A DNA stretch of 64,000 nt, from positions 7,200,252 through 7,264,251 of the forward strand of contig NC_067207.1 in NCBI RefSeq assembly GCF_026262505.1, in the 5' to 3' direction. Positions 9,760-19,581 of the stretch are shown in pieces (position 1 is the first letter of the stretch; each line of letters starts with the position of its first letter). The notes under the pieces are model-generated. The model searched no databases. It saw only the letters and a program-made list of their open reading frames with translations, and was not told where the DNA came from. Source of the DNA: Trichomonas vaginalis G3 (Eukaryota > Parabasalia > Trichomonadida > Trichomonadidae). The position numbers and the translations under genes were made by a program.

Positions 9760-10816
9760 TGAAAGCATCATTTGAAATCAAAATTTTTGCGATTTCTGCA
9801 CAATCATTTGCTGCTGCATAATGGAGAGCTGTCTGGTTATTAATATCAATAGCATTAACCGGCCTATGATAAACTTGTGAAGAGCTGAACAAAAATTCAC
9901 AGATATCAATATTATTAAAGTAAGATGCATAATGAAGAAGATTCTTACAATCAAAGTCAAGCATATTTAAATCAATGTTTTCAGCTTTGATTATATCAAG
10001 AGTTTGAGGGAATGCAGCGCACCATGGAATTATATTCTTTTTTGCTTGGTAAAGAAGAAATACAGCTTTTAAATTTTGGGAAGAAGTTATTGCATTTATA
10101 TAGTTCTTTTCCAAAAAATCTTGATCAAAATTTATTAATTCCTTCTCAAAAATATATTCAAGGAATTTATTGTTATGTGACTTGATTGCATTTAAAAAGC
10201 AGTAACAATCCAGATTATGAATCTTTAAGCATTCATTGATAATGTCAATATTGCCACCAATTATAGAGTTATGTAAACATCTTAAGGTTACGACACATGG
10301 ATAATTTGAAAGAAGGAAATAAAATATATTTACGGATCCATAGAAAGCACATGCTTCAAGTAAAGAGATTTTATGTCCTGAAGAAAGATCCAATACAGAT
10401 TTAGGCAGTTTGTTTGTTAAAAGAAATCTTCTAAAATCATCAATTTGATCATTAAAAATTAAAGAACAAATTTCATTATCTAACTCAGGAATATCTTTTT
10501 TTTCGAAATGATAATGACCATTGTTGTTATTATAACTCAAGAATGATTCCAAACTTTCAGATTTAATTTTTAGGAATTGAAACGATATTGAATAAAGACT
10601 AGAAATCTGGTTGAGAATATCAATATAACTTTTTAATGAACGTGGGTTACTTTGCATAGCTATGAAAATGCATTTTATTATTTGTTGAGCTGGTCTTTTA
10701 TACTTCGAAATTAATATACTCTTGATCAAGTTTAAAGTATCATCAATGGACTCGCTTGATTGCAGATGAAAAAGCTTCTCATAAGTTGTAATGAAGTCTT
10801 CATATTTTTCACACAT
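9760..10816 (-). pseudogene. DUF3447/ankyrin-type protein gene, 5' part, cut by Kolobok
   Basis: This is the N-terminal part of a host ankyrin protein. The first 120 or so residues (MCEKYEDFITTYEKLFHLQ...) resemble the helical DUF3447-type start common in trichomonad ankyrin families. From about residue 130 ankyrin-like repeats follow, ending with HYAAANDCAEIAKILISNDA. The frame then enters the transposon end and stops inside the terminal repeat. The rest of the gene is found, one piece inverted, at 2541-2713 and 1-107. The start ATG is at 10814-10816. Protein binding is the only role that can be inferred. Confidence 0.8.
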
Positions 10817-11552
10817 TTGAAAGTATTTTTTGACTTCCTATTTTATATGGAAAAATTAATTTTGTTGGTCATTGTTTCATAAGAATGAAAATGTCCAATT
10901 ATTCATGGCTAACCAATGATTATTTTTATAGATAATGAAGAATTTTTTTTAAATTTTATTATTTATGTTCTGTCATATGCATAATATAACATCCTATTGT
11001 TTTTTCAATCATGATTAGCATAAATATTGCATTCTTTCATATTTCTGCATTAAATTTGACATTTTCAAAAGATATAAATTACTAAATCCAAAATTAATCG
11101 TATTCTATTTCAATACAATTTTCCAGTTTTTAATTTATCATTGATTCCATGTGAATAAATTTTGGGATATCATTTTTTTTTCAGGTGGTATATTTTTTTT
11201 ATTCAAGATAAATATATTAACCACAAACATAAATTCATATTAGTACATATTACAATAGGATATTTCCTCTGAGGCTATTTATATAACGAGATTGAAGCTC
11301 TTAAACTATAATCTATGGCACTTGCAAAATTGAGAAGGTTTGTATTTGTAGTTTTAATGGTGCACTTACGTCCATATGACTTTAATTCGAATTTTGACAA
11401 CTGGAGTGAAGTGTCATTAAAAATCAACCTTAAACATCTGATTCGAAGGCCATGTCAAAAATGTTTAATGAGTAAAAAGATATTATTATATGTTTAGAAT
11501 CCTTGATTAACCAATTACTTAATCAATCAAAAGAATAAAGTTAAAAATGCAA
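10817..11552. other. Intergenic region between two ankyrin genes
   Basis: AT-rich sequence of about 735 bp. No convincing gene, repeat or RNA was seen. It holds the upstream region of the gene starting at 10816 and the downstream region of the gene ending at 11553. The 60-codon ORF at 11315-11497 has no recognisable features. Confidence 0.6.
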
Positions 11553-12898
11553 TTATTGTTTAACGATGCGACATTCATTAAACAACAAATTTCTTCCTGA
11601 ATTATCTATTGGATGAATTTCTGCTCCGTTTGAAATTAAAAGTGTTGCTAATTCTTTATCATCAGATTGGCATGCATAATGAAAAGCTGTATTTCCGTAA
11701 ATATCTTGTGAGTTGATATTAACACCATGGGCAATAAATAGCTCTGCAATTTCAAAATACCTATTAATTGCAGCATAATGAAGCGCAGTGCGCCCACAAT
11801 TGTCTTTCGCGCTAAGAACTGCTCCATGCTCTATAAGAAGTTCAGCAATATCTTTACAGTTATTATTTGCAGAATAGTGAAGTGGAGTTTTTCCATTTTT
11901 ATCTTTTATTTTAACGTATGCGCCATGTTTGATAAGAAAATCTGCAATTTCAAATTTGTAATAGATGGCTGCAAAATGCAGTAATGTTCTATCTTCTAAT
12001 GCGTATCTAAGATTTATTTCTGCACCATTGGAAATAAGAAATTCTGCCATTTCTTTAAAATCATTAAGTACTGCCAAATAAAGAGGGGTAAATCCATCTT
12101 TATCTCTTGCATTAACATTTGCACCATGGTAAATAAGGAATTGAGCAATTTCCAAAGAATTTTTTGAAACTGCTTCATGAAGGAAAGTTTTGCCATTTGA
12201 AACTTCAGCGTCTATATTTGCTCCAAGTGATATTAGAAATTCTGCCGTATCAAAAGAATACTTCAAAATCGCATAATGCAGAGCATTTTTATTAGTATCA
12301 TCTCTGAGTGTAATATCGGCACCGCTTTTTATAAGTAATTCTGTAATTTCTTTATTATTAAGTTTAATGGCAAGCAGAAGAGCTGAACTTCCTAAAGCAT
12401 TTCTTGCGTTGATATCGGAATTGGATATTAGAATTTCAACAAAATTTTTCATTTCTTTCAATACCGCAGAGTGTAACATAGTATTTCCATTTTTATCTTT
12501 TATATTAGGATTTGCTCCATATGAGAGATGAATAATCATTAATTCTATGTTTTCTCTGTCTAGTGCTTGGTGAAGTAATGTGTTTCCATATGTATCTTTT
12601 GAATTGATATCTCCGCCCCATGCTAATAAAAGTTCAGTCATTTCAGTATATTCATGTTCAATAACAAATCCAATGATTGTATTCCATTCAAATTCACTTA
12701 GTTCGGCTCCTGATGATAAAAGAAGTTTGGTGATTTCTATATCATTGTGTTTGATAGCTTTATAAAGTGTTGTGCTTCCTAATTTATCTTTAATATTAAC
12801 ATCTGCACCACATGATATAAGAAACTTGATCATACTGTAATCATTTTGTTCCAGAGCATAAAAAAGGCAAGTTTTCCCATCCAAATCTTTTTCATTAA
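11553..12898 (-). pseudogene. Ankyrin-repeat protein gene, 5' end missing
   Basis: The open frame gives about 448 residues made almost wholly of 33-residue ankyrin repeats (about 13; typical pieces are DKDGFTPLYLAVLNDFKEMA and DNCGRTALHYAAINRYFEIA). The C-terminus is natural (GRNLLFNECRIVKQ). The first ATG, at 12884, lies inside a repeat, and upstream the reading frame stays open (LNEKDL) up to a TTAA at 12895-12898. There the sequence changes to unrelated DNA. The original N-terminal domain, perhaps DUF3447 as in the neighbour, is therefore missing. It is likely a cytosolic protein-binding protein if expressed at all. Confidence 0.8.
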
Positions 12899-13661
12899 GG
12901 GTGCACCCGTATGTACGTTTATTTGAGAGGAGGAGGATTACCCTCTCAATTTTGAGGGATTCGTTAGTTTATTTTCTCGATGAATATGCAATAAAATTTG
13001 ATTTTTACCTTATCAATATACTTCATATAATATACACATGTTCATGTAAAAACCTTTTACCAAAATCCTCAGGAATTAAGGGATTTTTGAATTTTAAGAA
13101 TTTTTGAGATTGGGACAAAGTTGCAATTCGGCACTTTTTGTAAAAAAAAGGGGGTCATACTCATAATGAATAGAGACTTATAGCCAAGTCTTGATATCAT
13201 ACAGGGAGAATATACATTGATAAGCAATTATATTTTATAGTAGTAGTATTCAGAAATTCTTACAATTTACAATACAATTTTCAAAAATGGATAAAGACTT
13301 ATAGCCAAGTCTTGATATCATGCAGGGAGAATATACATAGATAAGCAATTATATTTTATAGTAGTAGTATTCAGAAATTCTTACAATTTACAATACAATT
13401 TTCAAAAATGGATAAAGACTAATAGCCAAGTCTTGATATCATGCAGGGAGACTCTCTACAAATACAAAAATTGATTATCATAAGGAAATACAAATTTATC
13501 AATTTTCATGTGAAAATTACATAAATTTGTTCTCCAATAAATAGCAATAATACTTTGAATGTTATATTAAGTAATATAGCTTCAGGTAAATAAGCTTACA
13601 CTTCAAAAAATATACTGTTTATTCATTAATTTTAAAAAAAGTCCAAATTATCTAATCTTGC
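12899..13661. other. Non-coding DNA replacing the 5' end of the ankyrin gene
   Basis: It starts right after TTAA with GGGTGCACCCGTATGTACG and a small hairpin (TTGAGAGG/CCTCTCAA near 12924-12950). No matching opposite end was found in the window. It contains the first 121-bp tandem array. No gene is visible. Confidence 0.5.
13170..13452. repeat. Tandem array, 121-bp unit, about 2.3 copies
   Basis: Units begin near 13170, 13291 and 13412 with ATA(G/A)AGACTTATAGCC. The two complete units differ at only a few positions and the third is partial. Not coding. Confidence 0.9.
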
Positions 13662-13907
13662 TTACTCTTCCTTTAAACTTCTTTGTGCCAAATTTAAGAT
13701 TGCCTTCAAAGATGGAATAAGGACATTAGGTTCAATCCTTCGGCTTTCGACAATTTCCAAAATGTGTTGAATTAATTTCAAACATTCATCGTGTTTTGAA
13801 GCTCTTTGCTCAACAATCTGATTACCTGCCCTTGTAAGAATTCTTACTGCTCTATCTTCATTCAAAACATTAGCGACTTGAACCTTAATAATCGCATTTG
13901 GAATCAC
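13662..13907 (-). CDS. Short hypothetical protein, 81 aa
   Basis: This helical, charged peptide (VQVANVLNEDRAVRILTRA..., ending NLAQRSLKEE) resembles in layout the C-terminal part of the ORF at 14536-14943: a hydrophobic-basic start, ERxVKV/DRAVRI, then a helix with I.SM/I.HIL and PN(V/I) near the end. The two may be diverged copies of one domain. No family was recognised. It may be a fragment of a decayed gene. Low confidence that it is expressed. Confidence 0.35.
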   Translation of the reverse strand: MIPNAIIKVQVANVLNEDRAVRILTRAGNQIVEQRASKHDECLKLIQHILEIVESRRIEPNVLIPSLKAILNLAQRSLKEE

Positions 13908-14535
13908 AACAGTGATGAGAGTTATGACGATATAAAAAAATATTTTATTATACTCATTCGAAATTAAAAATAATAAAATTTATATATATTAATTTCATTA
14001 AATCAAGGTTAAAAATCTCACCGGAAAAATAACCTCAGTGTGATAAATTTATCACCGGAAAAATTTACAATAAGGTTAATACCGAAAATATCGAAAAATC
14101 AACATTTAAGGTTAATTTAAGAGTATGCACTTTTGTCACCTACTCAAGAATTTTTTTCGAATTTTTTCGAAAAAAAATATTTTCAGAACAGCCTTAACGG
14201 CTAAGATTTAGGAACAATGTTAAGTATCAAAAAGAAAGGAGGTCTGATATAGACAACATATATCGTTGAAGGTTGAAAAAATCTCTAATATTTGAGCCCA
14301 AAATTTCAAATTTTAATTTTTTGGAGTGGGGGACAAACTCGCCCATTGTCACTTTTTCATTAACCTTAAACTTGTAATTTTCATTATTTTTAATTAACCT
14401 TATTTCTTTCCCAATTCCTGATTTATTTTATTCACTTACTATTAAAAGTCACATTTTAATAAAATATAATAATTTATTTATAGCATTTTTTACTATACTG
14501 TAATAAAAAATTAATTATAATAAATTAAATGTTTA
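13908..14535. other. AT-rich non-coding stretch
   Basis: No gene was found. It contains runs of A/T and a repeated ACCGGAAAAAT(A/T) motif near 14020-14060. Nothing else stands out. Confidence 0.5.
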
Positions 14536-14840
14536 TTAAATCAAATGTTTTCTTTGCAATAATATTTTTGATGTTGAGTAAACAATGTTGGGATCAAGTG
14601 TATCATTTTTCAGACCTTTCTGAACAGCTTCAAGCATACTGATGCATTCGACTTTTTTAAATTGTGTCATTTCTTCGAAATCTCTTGTGACTTTTTTGAT
14701 AACTTTAACACTTCTCTCTGAATCCAGACATTTAATTTGCAACTTAATCAGGAATGAAGGAACAACACTGGAATATAACTCGATGACAAGTTCATCGAGT
14801 CGAAGATTTGGTTGTACACCACTTGTATGTGCCGGATACC
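14536..14840 (-). CDS. Short hypothetical protein (fragment?)
   Basis: The convincing part of this frame is about 95 residues (RLDELVIELYSSVVPSFLIK..., ending LLQRKHLI). It is predicted helical and related in layout to 13662-13907. Upstream the open frame simply continues into a 121-bp tandem array, so its apparent N-terminus is repeat sequence and the true start is unknown. Not recognised. Confidence 0.35.
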
Positions 14841-15253
14841 ATTGTGTCAAATTTTTTCTGAAATTAACTTTAAAAGTACTAAGTAAGATCATGAGATATA
14901 GCAATATATGTTTAAACCAACTTATATTTTGGTTGTACACCACTTGTATGTGCCGGATACCATTGTGTCAAATTTTTTCTGAAATTAACTTTAAAAGTAC
15001 TAAGTAAGATCATGAGATATAGCAATATATGTTTAAACCAACTTATATTTTGGTTGTACACCACTTGTATGTGCGGATACCATTGTGTCAAATTTTTTCT
15101 GAAATTAACTTTAAAAGTACTAAGTAAGATCATGAGATATAGCAATATATGTTTAAACCAACTTATATTTTGGTTGTACACCACTTGTATGTGCCGGATA
15201 CCATTGTGTCAAATTTTTTCTGAAATTAACTTTAAAAGTACTAAGTAAGATCA
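14810..15253. repeat. Tandem array, 121-bp unit, about 3.7 copies
   Basis: Units begin GGTTGTACACCACTTGTATG at 14810, 14931, 15052 and 15172. Copies 2 and 3 are nearly identical; one differs by one base in length. The sequence is unrelated to the array at 13170-13452 although the period is the same. Confidence 0.9.
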
Positions 15254-15543
15254 TTTATTTTTGCATAATATAATGCCAATATGGTTTCTTTTGATTTTAT
15301 TTCATTTATAAGCAAATCAGATTTACCCAAAAACTCCACTCAGTTAGTATGACTATCTTGGGTACGGCGGCACTGCGTTCCACCTTACCCAATATAACCT
15401 TAAATATTTACAAAACCAGTAACGTATATTTTACAACACAAACGACAACACTAACTTAACATTAAATATTTACAAAGCCGCCAACCACTTCACCTCACTA
15501 ACGTTTTCACAAACGACTTCACTAATGTAAAAAATAAACGTTC

Positions 15544-15862
15544 TCACTTACAAAAGTATTGCAACTCCTCCCATTGCTGTGCTTCACATAACAGCTCATA
15601 ATCTTCTGACTCACTTTCTTCTTCATATAGGTCAAAGTCACTGTCAAAATAAATGTTAGTAAGTTTTGACAAAGCTAATGAAACACGCTTACCGTTTGTA
15701 TCGTATGCTTTATAAACTTTCCATTATGTTTGTGTCATAAACGCTCAAACTAACTTTACCCTTTCTCCCTCGTATCTGATAGAATGTATTTTCACGAGGA
15801 ACGAAGAACAAATTCTTGAACTCATGACCGTTGTAGTTTGTTATCTCAATAGTTTTCGTCAT
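15544..15862 (-). CDS. Small terminal-repeat-encoded protein, left copy
   Basis: This is the mirror copy of the gene at 38034-38357 in the right terminal repeat. The product begins MTKTIEITNYNGHEF and ends with an acidic tail. This copy is broken (about one or two breaks). Function unknown. Because it lies inside the inverted repeat, the element carries it twice. Confidence 0.5.
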
Positions 15863-15960
15863 TTACATCCAAATAAAATAAAAAATAAAATAAAAAAATA
15901 AACTTAAAAATTAATGATATCACCACCCTCACACGTATGAAAACATAGCACAAAAATAAA

Positions 15961-16020
15961 TTTAGGTGAAGCGGTGAGATCTCACCTCTTTTTTCACCTG
16001 TTTTTTCACCCTCCTCACCT
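15961..16020. promoter_or_regulatory. GGTGA-type operator array, site 1
   Basis: Perfect palindrome GGTGAGATCTCACC at 15973-15986, with an extra GGTGAA half-site on one side and two TCACC half-sites spaced about 12 bp apart on the other. It lies between the terminal-repeat gene and the gene ending at 16028. The same arrangement recurs five more times in Mav1. Confidence 0.7.
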
Positions 16021-16027
16021 GTTGAAT

Positions 16028-16543
16028 TCATTGCTTTATAACTCTCTTCCTTGGTTTCTTTTTAGTTGCTTTCTTCACGTCTGTCTCCAACTTGACTGTC
16101 TTTCTTCTTCGGCCGTAATGATACCAGTTACTTCCACCAGTCAATGGGTTAAATGGTCTTTCGTAAGGGTTTCCATACATTCCATAGGGACCATACGGAA
16201 GAACTACTGGTGGAGGAAGAGTTCCATCGACTCTATTTAAATGCATTGTTTCACCTTTCATCTGGTCATTAAAGTCTTTTGCGTGTTTTGCAAACTCATC
16301 GTCCTTTCCTAAAGCATTTTCTGACTCAGTCGCAACCAAATTGGATGCTTTATTTATGAGCCCTATTTTATTTAATCTTAACTTCTTTGCAACCCAGCCT
16401 CCAATCTTCCCTTTATTTGCATCTAATGTCTTCGAAACCCTTCCTCCACTCATTTTATTTACTGCGTCATAAGCTCCAAGTGCTTTTGCTCCAAATGCTA
16501 ATGCTTTTGTTCCCATTGCGCCTAAAGCTGCCCAAGCTACCAT
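16028..16543 (-). CDS. Small basic glycine-rich protein, 171 aa (virion core candidate)
   Basis: The N-terminal 35 residues are hydrophobic and Gly/Ala-rich (WAALGAMGTKALAFGAKALGA), possibly membrane-active. The middle is mixed. The C-terminus is strongly basic (KKATKKKPRKRVIKQ) after a Pro/Gly/Tyr-rich stretch. This layout recalls small DNA-binding or membrane-lytic virion proteins of adenovirus-like elements, but no homology was identified. It is open throughout. Its 3' end reaches into the terminal repeat. The upstream small ORF and the gene at 16768 lie on the same strand, suggesting co-transcription. Confidence 0.6.
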   Translation of the reverse strand: MVAWAALGAMGTKALAFGAKALGAYDAVNKMSGGRVSKTLDANKGKIGGWVAKKLRLNKIGLINKASNLVATESENALGKDDEFAKHAKDFNDQMKGETMHLNRVDGTLPPPVVLPYGPYGMYGNPYERPFNPLTGGSNWYHYGRRRKTVKLETDVKKATKKKPRKRVIKQ

Positions 16544-16608
16544 TTACACCATATTAAAATCATCTCTCTTCAATATTATCTCATAAAAGTTCTCGTTACT
16601 GGAGAAAG

Positions 16609-16767
16609 TCAATGAAACATAAGCGTTCTCACGGCTTCGCCCTCACCGCTTTGCGGTCTATCTAACTTATTTCTTATATCATCTATACGCTTCAAAATGT
16701 CTGAACAATTGCTAACATCTTCTACAACAGTTATTTCATCATGAATGACCTTCAAGAACAAGCTCAT
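16609..16767 (-). CDS. Very small hypothetical protein, 52 aa
   Basis: This short frame (MSLFLKVIHDEITVVEDV...) starts one base after the stop of the larger gene to its right and is followed by the gene ending at 16028, all on the minus strand. The tight packing argues that it is real. It is predicted helical. Nothing recognised. Confidence 0.4.
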   Translation of the reverse strand: MSLFLKVIHDEITVVEDVSNCSDILKRIDDIRNKLDRPQSGEGEAVRTLMFH

Positions 16768-17649
16768 TTAATATGCTATTAAAATCATCTCAATAATGAG
16801 TCCATCCTTTCCATCTTTAGGTAGCACAACATCTTTCATTGAAGAAGGTTCGACAAGTCTTATGTTAAACTTACTGACAAAGTTTGTTATACTATAATGC
16901 TTCGGTGGCGAATACATGTAGTTTGAAAGACATAATATAGATTCTTCAGCAAATTCACTTATACTGGATTTTATAACAATGTTCTCACGAGACCAAATAC
17001 CACCAATTGACAATCTTGTAAGCAATCCTGCTGAACCTTCAACTGTAAACGTCGATGGTAACATTCCACGAAGGTCATCTATTGACATCGTTGAGTCACT
17101 GAATTTAAATATTTTCTTAAAGCAATCGTCATTATCTAACCATGCAATAGCTTTGAAGTTTTCATTCGAATATACATCTGCTTCATTAAATGTAAAACCT
17201 GACTTCTTTGCAGAGATGACTTTAAAATCTATTGAGTTTGTTTCAAAATTATATGCTATGGTAACTTCTGAAGGTAATGGATGTCCTTCCGCAGTCAGTT
17301 GTTCTCTCACTACCGTTTGAAGCTTTGTGTTAAAAACTTTCATGTCATCTCCTGTGTCTAGGTTCACATACACAGCAACAGGAAAACTATCTTGCTTCTT
17401 TGTTTCATCATTATATCTCAAAACATTAAAGTTCTTCAATAATATTGTTCTTCCTGCTGGAATACTTCGAACCTGTCTGATTTCAATAGCTTTCTCACCT
17501 CCTACATACTCTACCCAGTGCCTTGGATATTCATAAGTATACTGACTTTCTTGAATTTTGGTTGGTTTCATCATAACGTGTTCATAGTATATCTTTATAC
17601 TCTTGTCAGTTAGACTCGGTGCTATGTTCTGAATATTTCTGACTTGCAT
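16768..17649 (-). CDS. Conserved Maverick protein with W-x(5-8)-EK/AK motif, 293 aa
   Basis: The start chosen is MQVRNIQNIA at 17649, because the longer frame overlaps the divergent ATPase gene. Near residue 45 is YPRHWVEYVGGEKAIEIRQV followed by an RSIPAGRTIL strand. This matches a block in two other window proteins (33894-34749 and 53772-54628), where W, EK or AK, IG/IE and an Ala/Arg-rich strand recur. The protein looks beta-rich. A structural (minor capsid or spike) role is an inference from its conservation across both elements. Open throughout. Confidence 0.6.
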   Translation of the reverse strand: MQVRNIQNIAPSLTDKSIKIYYEHVMMKPTKIQESQYTYEYPRHWVEYVGGEKAIEIRQVRSIPAGRTILLKNFNVLRYNDETKKQDSFPVAVYVNLDTGDDMKVFNTKLQTVVREQLTAEGHPLPSEVTIAYNFETNSIDFKVISAKKSGFTFNEADVYSNENFKAIAWLDNDDCFKKIFKFSDSTMSIDDLRGMLPSTFTVEGSAGLLTRLSIGGIWSRENIVIKSSISEFAEESILCLSNYMYSPPKHYSITNFVSKFNIRLVEPSSMKDVVLPKDGKDGLIIEMILIAY

Positions 17650-17665
17650 TTTTAATGGAGATAAA

Positions 17666-18553
17666 ATGAAGCATTTAATACATGACGTAGATGAAGACAT
17701 GAATGAAACTACAGACAAACTTAACTCTTCTCTCATTCTTCCTTTCAGTAAGGACTATGAGTTCTGTTCAAATGGCGTTTATTTCTATTGTGGAAAGATG
17801 GGTTCAGGTAAGACATTTAATTTAATTCGTCATATACTCATAACAGAGCGTTTAGGAAACGACTCTTACTATGACCAAATCATTATATCAGCAACTTCAG
17901 ACTCTATGGATTCAACAGCGAAAACATTTATGTCAAAAGTTCAAGCCTCTGTCGTTAAAGTTCCAGACAGTGAACTCATTGAATTTCTTCAACGTTACAT
18001 TCGACGTAAGAGGAAATATTATGCCATCGTTGAATTTATACAGTCAGGAATGCAAAAGACTTCTGAGGAGATGGAAAGAATTATTGACAAACACCACTTA
18101 CGTCAGTACTCAGGAGTTTACGATATGAAACGACTGACAAACTACATTCTATCAAAACTTTCAAAATACCCCTTCAAAAAATATCCTTCAAACACTCTGC
18201 TCGTTTGCGACGACTTCGCCGGAAAAGGTTTAGTGTCAAAACCAGACTCACCATTAGCTAATATCATTACTAAAGTCAGACATTACCATTTAACTGTAGC
18301 AATACTTATGCAAACATGGAGGTTTTTAGCTTTAAACATAAAACGTCTCATAACTGACTTCGTTATCTTTCAAGGTTTCTCACGTTATGATATTGAACTC
18401 ATTTGGAAACAGTCAGGTATAACATTACCTTTTGAAGAAATTTGGGAAGCATATAAGTCTCTCATCTCTCCTCGTTCATACCTTGAGATTCATATCATGA
18501 CTAATACCATTAAAGTCAAAAATATTCCATGGGAACGACCAACATTGTTTTAA
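17666..18553 (+). CDS. DNA-packaging ATPase (A32/FtsK-HerA type), 295 aa
   Basis: Walker A is GKMGSGKT at residues 43-50 and Walker B LLVCDDF at about 178-184. Between them lies a helical insert with EEMERIIDKHHL, which is also present in the Mav2 ATPase (50584-51458). This is one of the hallmark genes of Polintons, pumping DNA into the capsid. It is divergent from 16768-17649 with only 16 bp between the starts, so the two probably share a promoter region. Open throughout. Confidence 0.85.
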   Translation: MKHLIHDVDEDMNETTDKLNSSLILPFSKDYEFCSNGVYFYCGKMGSGKTFNLIRHILITERLGNDSYYDQIIISATSDSMDSTAKTFMSKVQASVVKVPDSELIEFLQRYIRRKRKYYAIVEFIQSGMQKTSEEMERIIDKHHLRQYSGVYDMKRLTNYILSKLSKYPFKKYPSNTLLVCDDFAGKGLVSKPDSPLANIITKVRHYHLTVAILMQTWRFLALNIKRLITDFVIFQGFSRYDIELIWKQSGITLPFEEIWEAYKSLISPRSYLEIHIMTNTIKVKNIPWERPTLF

Positions 18554-18951
18554 AGTTTAACCTTCAATTGACTGATGGTAAACAAATTCCATGCATCTCT
18601 GTCGCCATTTCTGTTAATATTTTTGCTGTCATTCATATCATCCACTTCTCCATCCGTTAGCTTTTGAGGATATGTGTTAGAATAGCTGTTCTTAAATGAA
18701 GGCTTCTCTCCCTTGAGAGCATAAACTCTATAACTTTCTGCATACTTTATGTTTGAACCTCCTGAGCCATCATTGACATAAATTTTTATAGGCTTCCACC
18801 CTTTGTTCATGTTCCTGCTTCTTCCCTTAGCTCTTTTGTTCAGTAGTTCTACATCTTTATACACAGCACCTGTCTCAGTGAATTCAACAATATTTTCATT
18901 CGTTAGCTTTACATTCAAACCCTTGTCGAGTATATTGTTCATTTCATACAT
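18550..18951 (-). CDS. Hypothetical Maverick protein, about 134 aa
   Basis: The start MYEMNNILDKG at 18951 is preferred over the longer frame, since that would overlap the divergent gene at 18977. The protein is hydrophilic, with an Asp/Asn-rich C-terminal half. Its end overlaps the ATPase stop by 4 bp on the opposite strand. Not recognised. Confidence 0.5.
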   Translation of the reverse strand: MYEMNNILDKGLNVKLTNENIVEFTETGAVYKDVELLNKRAKGRSRNMNKGWKPIKIYVNDGSGGSNIKYAESYRVYALKGEKPSFKNSYSNTYPQKLTDGEVDDMNDSKNINRNGDRDAWNLFTISQLKVKL

Positions 18952-18976
18952 ATAAAAGGTTTTTATTCTATATGAA

Positions 18977-19565
18977 ATGAGAAGCAAATCCATCTTAGCT
19001 GGTGCCGTTAATGTTCCAATTGAACCAACATCAAATGTTGACTCACGAACGACAAACAATATTGTCATAAAGAACTATAGTTCAGAGTGTTTGAAAGAAC
19101 CAGAACCAGAGCTGAAATCCGTGAATTTAAACTCAGCTTCAAACGCTAACGCTACATCAGATGTTAAGTTAGAGTATCCACCACTGGACCAAATTCTTTC
19201 AAGAGAAGCCAACGACAACCCTTACAAATGTTCAAACAAATCCTTCAGATAACGTAGACCATTACCTTCTTCAGTTATACCAAACAATTTTACTCAAAGA
19301 CGATAAGAAGCTTTTGACAAATCTTATAAGCAAGAACCAAATAATTCTAACAAAGGAGGACCTTGAAAATGTTATATCACGAATAACAGGGAAACAATGT
19401 GTCATTGACTATCTCGACCCTGAAATCGAATGCTGTGGTCAAACGCCACCATTCATGAAAATAGGTAACATCCGCATCATTGAAACACCAGGAACTACAG
19501 GAGTTGAGTTTAAGTATAAATATTCGAACGAGTATACAAAACTTTCAACTATAAACTTTGCTTGA
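18977..19565 (+). CDS. Conserved Maverick protein with Cys-Cys-Gly block
   Basis: The N-terminal half is Ser/Asn-rich and low in complexity. The C-terminal half contains DPEIECCGQTPPFMKIGNIR and a FKYKYS strand. The counterpart in Mav2 (46983-47548) has EPDIGCCG and LKYSFP in the same order, so this is a conserved family of both elements. In both it lies next to the penton-like gene. About one break. Function unknown; a virion role is plausible from context. Confidence 0.5.
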
Positions 19566-19581
19566 AATATGTTTTAGTAAA

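Larger units (their letters stand above)
15342..16051. repeat. Mav1 left terminal inverted repeat
   Basis: It matches the reverse complement of about 37852-38560. The outermost bases are AGTTAGTAT on both ends. The first 85 bp or so have diverged clearly, whereas the inner 600 bp are almost identical. It contains a small gene and a palindromic operator-like site. Confidence 0.85.

Noticed and set aside
11315-11497. 60-codon ORF between the ankyrin genes
   Set aside because: Length expected by chance in AT-rich DNA and no recognisable feature.
12895-12910. Start of a third Kolobok copy
   Set aside because: TTAA is present but the following GGGTGCACCC differs from the Kolobok end GGATGGGCAC, and no transposase or second end follows.
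14912-15248. ORFs of 78-135 codons with repeated peptide
   Set aside because: They simply read through the 121-bp tandem repeat; only 14536-14840 outside the repeat looks protein-like.
15846-16240. ORFs over the left terminal repeat and the 3' part of 16028-16543
   Set aside because: Shadows of the minus-strand gene and of the T-rich leader; amino-acid composition is unnatural.
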